64,000 nt of DNA, taken from Aselliscus stoliczkanus. Taxonomy: Eukaryota > Chordata > Mammalia > Chiroptera > Hipposideridae. Of the stretch, positions 51,771 to 64,000 are shown one piece after another. The translations under genes and the position numbers were made by a program. The stretch spans positions 89,325,352-89,389,351 of the forward strand of contig CM066736.1 of NCBI GenBank assembly GCA_033961575.1, in the 5' to 3' direction. The notes beneath the pieces are model-generated. The model was not told the origin of the DNA. It ran no database searches and saw only the letters and a list, made by a program, of their open reading frames with translations. Position 1 is the first letter of the stretch, and each line of letters opens with the position of its first letter.

Positions 51771-53186
51771 AACTCCATGTTTAATGGAAGACACAGGCAA
51801 TTGAATAGATGATTGACCATGAAGTACCAGGATTTAGGTTTCTTTCTCATTGTCCATGGAAATACCAGTGTATTGCTTTGTGGATCACTGGACCATTTCA
51901 TCTTAAGAAATGGCTGTGGTTTGTATTAAAACTGTAAAGCATAGAATAGAAAGTCAGTTCTCGGGTTATGGGTCCACTTAGCCCCCCTGCAGCTAGGATT
52001 TGACCTAAGACCAGACGCAGCTAAGCTGGGCCCAAGAATAGAGGAAACCAAGCTGTGGCACCTCAGTGACAGCGGGAAGCATGGGACCTTCAGTGCATGG
52101 AATAGGGGTAGCTCGAAGCCTATCACTAGGTAGAAAGGTAGAATGGAAAGAATCTAGCAGATTTGAGTTTGTTTCCTGGCTTTGCCACTTTTGTGCTGTG
52201 TGACTTTGGGCAAGGTACTCAGCTCTAAGTCTCAGTTTTTGTATCTGTAATAATAGAACCTGGGTTCTTAAAGTCATGCGAACTAAATGAAGCATTGTAT
52301 GTCAAATGTCAGAATAGCACAAGATACACAGTAGCTGCTTAGTAAATGTTAGCTCCTTCCTCATTTTTCTCATTGCTTAGAAGCAGATAGCACTCAAGTT
52401 CATAGGTTTCTTTGACAGACAGATTGTAGAAAAGATGACACTTTGATGAGGCAGATGAAGTGAAGGCCAGTACACCTGGTAGAGGTGCTCTCATGAGGGT
52501 CCCCAAGAACCCCCACGCTTGTAGGAAGCATCTGATTTCACATACATTTACACAGAAGGAAACTGAGGCCTCAAGGGAGAATCCAAGCAGTTTATGATTG
52601 GACAATGAGTCTCTCAATGATAGAGCTGAGACCAGAAACTAGATCTCCTGACCCCCTCCCCTCTCCTCTCCCCGCAACTGCCCATGTGTCTCATTGCCTC
52701 TCTTGGGGGTGGTCTTGATTGCTTCCCAGGGCTAGAGAAGGAACTAGCTGCTCCTGCATGCCCCAGCAGGAGCATAAACACATACTGTGATGCCAGAGGC
52801 CTCTTTTCTACCTGGGGAAACAAAGCTATGCATCCGAAAACAACACTGATCTTATGGAATAGTATAGTAGTAAATACTCACTTGTGGGACCCAGACCAGT
52901 GGTTTTTCAATCTTTCATATCTTATACCCTTCTCCTATACATACACCGCGTTCCAACAGAAGAGAAACAAAGTCCAGTTTTTCCGAGGTCATTTTCTTGA
53001 TTACAGGCCCTCCCTATTAGAGTTCTGAATAGTACAGTTGAAGGACATAAAAAATTACAGTAATCTGATTGGGTGTAAATTACAGTGACCCAAATACAAG
53101 CCAACAAGACTGATACAGTGTTTGTTATCAGCAGGTTTATACTTGATGAATATTAATTGTATTCATTATTAAATTTATTTAATTGG
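51771..53186. other. Intron 4 sequence with MIR fragments
   Basis: MIR on + at about 52145-52350 (ggctttgccacttttgtgct, gtgactttgggcaaggtac). MIR on - at about 52550-52650 (gaaggaaactgaggcctcaa). The remainder is unassigned. Confidence 0.5.
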
Positions 53187-53336
53187 GGGCCGGCCGAGTG
53201 GCTCATTTCGTTAAGAGCTTGCTCAAGAGTGTGAACTCTGAGCAACAGAGTCACCGTTTCGATTCCCGGCCTGAGCTGAGCAGCCGTTGAGCTGCCAACA
53301 GGTGGCAGGATGGCTCAGCTAAAAGAAAAAAAAAAT
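53187..53336 (+). repeat. Rhin-type SINE, 3'-shortened
   Basis: Head ggggccggccgagtggctca, then agctgccaacaggtggcagg, followed directly by an A-run. Most of the body and the aataaaatctt tail are absent, so it is a short form of the Rhin-type. Confidence 0.85.
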
Positions 53337-53600
53337 TAGTCGGGTTAGTATCAGGATAATTCAGAGGTCCCCAAAATCATTGGGTCACATGGCATGACAT
53401 TTTGACTAGGGATGGACAGGAGAATGTGCTTACAAATGTTAGGAGTGTGGGTATAGGTATATAGTGGACAGTCCCTACAAGGGGAAGCGCAACAGAAAAT
53501 TTACAGTCGGTTGTGGGCATGGTCACAAATGGATAATCCTTAGAGAGTAGGATACTCTCTAAAAAATGGTGGACATCAGGAGAAGGGTGAACAAATTCTT

Positions 53601-54089
53601 TTAAAAATTGGGGAATTCGGGGAGGGGAACAGTGTTGGGGAATTGGGGGATGGGACCGGCCAAGTTGTTCTTCAATCTTCGTTGTGGAGGCACCAGTCGC
53701 CGTCTGGCTTCCCGTCGGCAGCTCGTAGCCTCTAAGCTCAAGGTGCTGTGTTCAGTCTTAGTTGTGGGTCGGCATAACCACCATCCCATGCGGGAGTCAA
53801 ACCAGCAGGCTTATTGTTAAGAGCCCACGCCTATCCACTGAACCATCCGGGTGGCAGCTCAGCTCAAGGTGCTGAGTTCAGTCTTAGTTGCAGGCGGGTG
53901 TAGCCCACCATTGAACAGACAATCTTGTTGTTCCACCAGCTGAGCCATCCTGCCACCTGTTGGCAGCTCAGGGACAGCTCAGCTAGGGTGCAGCATTCAC
54001 TGGCCCATGTGGGATCGAACTGGCGGCCCTGTTGCTCAGAGCACATGCTCTAAGCCAACTCTTAACCAACTGAGCCACTTGGCTGGCCC
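53601..54089 (-). repeat. Rhin-type long SINE, antisense, 205 bp upstream of exon 5
   Basis: Complete on the minus strand from ggccagccaagtggctcagt to the ccccgaattccccaat-type tail. It is 489 bp with an extra internal module. It is flanked by the exact repeat aacaaattctt (53590-53600 and 54090-54100). Confidence 0.93.
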
Positions 54090-54271
54090 AACAAATTCTT
54101 GATCAATGTTATGTGTTCCTGCATAGTCCCCGTTGAGACCCACTGGTATAGACTCTGTGTTCTAGAATGCAGAGGGGAACAGTCACCAAGAGCTAGAAGT
54201 CATGGACATGTTCCTGGAGGAGGTGGGTAATGTCACCAGGATCCTTCCCGGCTTTGTGGGCAGGGAACTGA

Positions 54272-55352
<1,081 letters not shown>

Positions 55353-55897
55353 AGTGGCATAGTTCCCCCTTATCCACGGGGGACATATTCTGAGACCCTC
55401 CAGTGGATGCCTGAAACAGAGGATAGTACAGAACCCTGTGTAGATTGTTTTTTGCTATATGTATATGCCTATGATAAAGTTTATAATTAGGCATAGTATG
55501 AGATTACCAGCATAACTAATAATAAAATAGAACAATTTTAACAATATACTATAATAAAAGTCATGTGAATGTGGCATTATTAAGTAAAATAAGGGTCGCT
55601 TGAACACAAGCACTGCAATACCACAGCAGTCGATCTAATAGCCAGCATGGCTACTAAATGACTAATGGGCAGGTAAGGTATACAGCATGGATGTTGGACA
55701 AAGGGATGATTCACGTTTTGGGTGGGACAGAGTGGGGCAACGTGAGATTTCATCATGCTAATCAGAACAGCATGCAATTTAAAACTTATGAATTGCTTAT
55801 TTCTGAAATTTTCCATTTAATATTTTTGTACTGTGGTTGACCACGGGTAACTGAAATTGTGGAAAGCAAAACCATGGATAAGAGGGGACTACTGTAT
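55353..55897 (+). mobile_element. Tigger/pogo-type nonautonomous DNA transposon fossil
   Basis: Left end gttcccccttatccacgggg and right end ccatggataagaggggacta are inverted. The interior has gatgcctgaaacagaggata and aataataaaatagaacaatt, and near the right end tggttgaccacgggtaactg. Confidence 0.8.
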
Positions 55898-55949
55898 AGC
55901 ATTTCCCTGTCCATGCATTTGGCTTGACAGTTGTCCAGGTGGGTCTGTA

Positions 55950-56500
55950 CCTTTTATTTTTTAAAATTTTTAATTGACTCTATTTTTTAGGGTAGTTTTA
56001 GGTTTACATCAAAATTGAATAGAAGGTACAGAGATTTCCCATATACTCCCAGTCCCCATACATGCACAGCCTCCCCCATTATTAACATCCCCCACCAGAG
56101 TTGCACATTTGTTAGAATTGATAAACCCACATTGATACATCATTATCACCCAGAGTCTATAATTTAGACTCTTAGTGTTGTGCACTCAATGGGTTTGGAT
56201 AAATGTGAGTATAATAGCGTGTACACCCACCAGTTTAGTATACAGAGTAACTTCTCTGCCCTAAAGGTCCGTCTCTGTGCTCCACTTATTTATCCCTTCC
56301 TCCTCTGCAACCCCTGACAACTGCGATCCTTTTTACTGTCTCCAAAGTTTTGTCTTTTCCAGAAGGTTTATACCTTTTGAAAGCATGATACAGAGCAACA
56401 TGGGAGAGGGTTGTTCCTACCTCCTTTGCTGCCTTTTTATTTTTGGTCTTAGACACATTTTTGTTACCATTCATTTATAAGTTTTGAATAAATGACACAA
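55950..56500 (-). repeat. L1 LINE 3' region, antisense
   Basis: Phrases ggtacagagatttcccatat, acatcccccaccagagttgc and ttgataaacccacattgata are the complement of a mammalian L1 3' region. Confidence 0.75.
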
Positions 56501-56539
56501 TGAATGGCTCTCCTCTTTATGTGAGCCCACCCTGTGTAC

Positions 56540-56803
56540 TAAGCAATGGCCTTTCATTCATTTACTAACATTTGTTGAGCATCTACTCTGTACCAGTATA
56601 AATGACAGGGTCTCTGCTCTCAAAAAGTGCCATCTATATTTATCCATCTATATTTATTTGGATTTAAAGAAATCCAAAACATTAATTCAAAAAGATATAT
56701 GCATCCTTATGTTTACTGCAGCAGTATTTACAATAGCCAAGATATGGAAACAACCAAAATGCCCATCACTAGATGACTGGATAAAGGAATTGTGGCATAT
56801 ATA
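56540..56803 (+). repeat. L2 trace then L1 3'-region fragment
   Basis: About 56545-56640 is a reverse L2 end. About 56690-56803 has cagcagtatttacaatagcc and gactggataaaggaattgtg, L1 3' region on +. Confidence 0.65.
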
Positions 56804-57014
56804 CAGAGGGTGCCCCAAAAATGTATACACATTTTAAGAAAGGAAAAAACTGTATTAAAATTGTAATACAACGAATGATGCCAGCATTCATTTAATTAAC
56901 ACCATCTTTTGAGTGAACGTCATACTACACATTGCTACTGTAATTCAATTCAACCTCGAAAAATAATACATAGATAACATCTCTTAAAATGTGTACAGTT
57001 TTTGGCACCCCCGG
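56804..57014. mobile_element. 211-bp mariner-type MITE
   Basis: Left end cagagggtgccccaaaaatg and right end aactgt-complement (cagtttttggcacccccgg) are inverted over about 33 bp, including the shared acacattttaag block. TA lies at both ends (56802-56803 and 57015-57016). No transposase sequence inside. It inserted into the L1 fragment at left. Confidence 0.88.
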
Positions 57015-57016
57015 TA

Positions 57017-57949
57017 TTTTGGCTGTAAGGGGGGAATATCTATATCTGCCAGGGGCAGGAGATTGTGGGAAGTAGAAAGGGTGGAGAGAACAGATTGGGA
57101 GAGGGGATTCCAGAAAATGATCATGATTGGAGGCTCACTGTCTCAGTGCTAACTGGTATAATACCTTGAAAATTCTCACCATCACCCCTGACTCTGTTCA
57201 CATGTCTGCATCTATAATAATTTGTTTACACTCTTCTCCCCTGCTTTAGGCCTGATTGTGTTAATGGTTGACCTCATTTTGCTAAAATCTATTTACAGCA
57301 CTCAGGCTAGGAATTCTGCCATCCTCTGGCTCCTCAGGTCCCAGCCAGCTTCCCTGGGTTAGCTCTGTTCACCTAACCAGCCTCATCTGCTCTCCTGAAA
57401 CCCCCTTGGTCTCTCTGCCCTGGCCCTATTCCCTGGGTGCGAGGTGGATTCTGAGAGATGAGCTTGTGCAGGGTCTGTGTGGGACAGCTGGCTGCACTCT
57501 TCTTGTCACCAGGAGCTGGGTTTTGCCCTTCGTGTGCACTTTATATTGTACACTCCCCACCCCCTTCCTGCTAAAACCTCCCTTCTTCCTTTTTCCCCCT
57601 GCTTTCCACCTTACTGAGTGCCTGCTCTGGTCAGGCTCTGTGCCAAGTCTGGGGCTACAGAGATAAATACGTCTTGTGGCTGGCCCTGAGGAACTCACAG
57701 ACTATCAGAAAGAAGGTGACTGTCATGAAAGCCGAAAAACACAAGACAGTCCCTGAGATAGCAAGAGATAATCCATGTTTACCTGACCAAAGAGTGTTTT
57801 GATTAAGGGAATCCTAGTTAAGAGGAGAAGGAATGGAAGGATCTCTGTGGACTGTGATGGGCTAGAGAGGTAGTAGGAACTGAAGAATAGGGATGGGATT
57901 ATGATGGGAAGAAGCACATCATGGGTTAGGCATAGACTAGAGTCTTGAT
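57017..57949. other. Unassigned intron 5 sequence
   Basis: No gene or clear repeat recognised. Confidence 0.35.
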
Positions 57950-57974
57950 TTCCCTATTTTCTTCCCTTTTTCTG

Positions 57975-58525
57975 ACACCATAATATATAAATTCTGTATT
58001 ATTGGTATTGATTCCAGAGAAACAGAACAAATAGGATATGTATATAGATGTGAATAAGACGACATTTATTATAGGTATTGGCTCACGTAATTATGGAGAC
58101 CAAGAAGTTCCATGATCTACCATCTGTAAGCTGGAGAACCAGAAAAGCTGGTGGTGTAATTCAGTCCAAGCCCAAAGGCCTGAGAACCAGGGGAGTTGGT
58201 AGTGTAAGTCCCTGTCTGAGTCTGAAGACCCAAGAACTAGAGCACTGATGTAAGAGGGCAGGAGAAGATGGATGTCATAACTTAATCTGAGAGAGCAAAT
58301 CTGCCCTTCCTCCTCCTTTTGGTTCTATTTAGGCCCTCACAGGTCTGAGGATGATTGGATAATGCCACTGCATTAGTGAAGATATCTTCTTTACTCAGTC
58401 TACCACTGAAATACTAATCTCTTATGAAGACAACCTCGCAGACACACCCTGAAATAATGTTTTGCCAGCTATCTGGGCATCTCTTAGTCCAGTCAGGTTG
58501 ACGCATAAAATTAACCACCCCAGAG
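57975..58525 (+). repeat. Ancient dispersed mammalian repeat, class not assigned
   Basis: Begins attccagagaaacagaaca, has tattggctcacgtaattatg, and ends gacgcataaaattaaccacc, a familiar old repeat whose class I cannot fix from memory. Confidence 0.55.
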
Positions 58526-58805
58526 TCCTAAAGCCCAGGGCTCTACTGAATGGACCTGGTAATTCTGCGTCCTCTCCTCCAGCCTCTATTTCTTCCTCAA
58601 ACCCGTATCTACATCCTTAATTACCTACTGGATGTATCCTTCTAAATATTTCCAAGACACCTCTAAGTGCTTTCATTTACAACTATGCATTTGTGATAAT
58701 GCATTTTACAGGAAGTTGAGGTCCAGATAGGGAAGTGAATTTCATAACAAATTGGGGCAGAAAGCAGCATAGAACCCAGACTTCCTAATAACCAGTGCTG
58801 GATGC

Positions 58806-59236
58806 TTCTTTTTTTTTTTTTAAGATTTTATTGGGGAATTGGGGGAGGGGAACAGCATTGGGGAATCGGGGAAGGGGAATAGACAAGTTGCTGTCTTTTT
58901 GTTCTTCCGTCTAGTTGCGGAGGACATTGCTTCACTGGCCCATGTTGGTATCGTCATTGCGTTCTTCCCGGATGAGGCAGATCGTCGCCGGTCTCTGGAT
59001 GTCGCTCACCACGGCTATTGGCAGCTCACGCTGGCTGCTGGCCACTCACTGTAGCCTATGGCAGCCCACTGCAGCAGGGATTGCAGCCTACACCATCGCT
59101 GGGGCTCGCACAGCCCAGCTCCAGGTGGAGCTGTTGTTAGCTGTAGAGGGCAGTGTCATTGGCCCTCATACGTGGGATCTGAACCGGGGCCACTGGCATC
59201 CCAAGCCAGCTCTTAACCAATGTGCCACTCGGCCGG
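58806..59236 (-). repeat. Long composite SINE, antisense, full length
   Basis: T-run, aagattttattggggaattg, full body, head ccactcggccggccc. Confidence 0.93.
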
Positions 59237-59619
59237 CCCGTTGTGGTCCTTTTTTGTTCTTCAGTCTAATTGTGGAGGACGTCACTTCACTGGCCCATGT
59301 TGGTATTATCATTGCGCTCTTCCCAGGTGAGGCAGATCGGTCGCCAGCCTCTGGACGGCCACTCACGGTGGCTCTTGGCCTCTCACATTGGCTGCTGGCC
59401 ACTCACTGTAGCCTATGGCAGCCCACTGCAGCAGGGGCTGCAGCTATGCCATCGCTGGCCATCTTAGCTATAGAGGCAACCAGGTGGAGCTGTTGTTCAC
59501 CATCTTAGCTATACAGGGCAGTGTCACTGGCCCTCATATGTGGGATCCGAACCGGGGTCCTGCAGCTCAGAACTGGTGTCCCAAGCCAGCTCCTAACCAA
59601 TGCGCCACTCGGCTGGACC
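59237..59619 (-). repeat. Long composite SINE, antisense, missing its 3' tail
   Basis: It begins directly after its neighbour's head at ttgttcttcagtctaattgt, so about 55 bp of 3' tail are missing. The head is complete (ccactcggctgg). The body has a rearranged piece near 59455-59500. A 197-codon ORF spanning both SINEs is not a gene. Confidence 0.9.

Positions 59620-64000
<4,381 letters not shown>

Noticed and set aside
51771..51930. A possible second copy of exon 4 in the downstream duplication
   Set aside because: At the expected offset (about 51825) the sequence is L2-like and unrelated to exon 4.
58915..59508. A 197-codon ORF rich in Trp, Leu, His and Ala
   Set aside because: It runs through two antisense SINEs. 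Similar ORFs occur in the SINEs at 9.4, 13.5, 14.1, 20.7, 24.0 and 46.2 kb.

Overview
This window is mammalian nuclear DNA from inside one protein-coding gene, STIM1 (stromal interaction molecule 1, the ER calcium sensor of store-operated calcium entry), transcribed on the + strand. Four internal coding exons are present, corresponding to human exons 3 to 6 (about residues 91-264). Each has consensus splice sites, and the reading frame joins across all three complete introns (about 25.0, 4.0 and 7.4 kb). Exons 1, 2 and 7 onward lie outside the window. There is no bacterial-type gene, operon or CRISPR array.

The likely source is a bat of the rhinolophoid group. The young SINEs have a tRNA-derived head (start ggccggccgagtggc) and a tail ending in ccaataaaatctt, which resembles the Rhin-type SINEs of horseshoe bats and their relatives. 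Tc1/mariner elements are also varied here. The assignment rests on recall of repeat families, so the species is not fixed.

Layout: 1-25084 is the end of intron 2, with L2, MIR, L1, hAT and mariner relics and many young SINEs. Exon 3 is at 25085-25199. Intron 3 (25200-50191) holds the most notable element, a 2,680-bp minus-strand L1 derivative at 29611-32290. It has an 18-bp target-site duplication, a CpG-rich 5' region, an intact 284-codon ORF1 and a 3' region, but no ORF2, which is the half-L1 (HAL1) architecture. An older relative with ORF1, a stub of ORF2 endonuclease and a 3' region is nested in an ancient L1 at 33.4-39.7 kb. Exon 4 is at 50192-50303, just downstream of one copy of a roughly 400-bp local duplication. 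Exon 5 is at 54295-54410, 205 bp downstream of a full-length antisense SINE. Exon 6 is at 61786-61963 and encodes the transmembrane helix and the start of coiled coil 1.

The exons give part of one protein: the hidden EF-hand (exon 3), the SAM domain (exons 4-5), then the membrane helix and the first cytosolic coiled coil (exon 6). Everything else is intronic, and much of it is transposon-derived in several nested layers. Family names for old repeats are from memory; repeat-masking was not possible.
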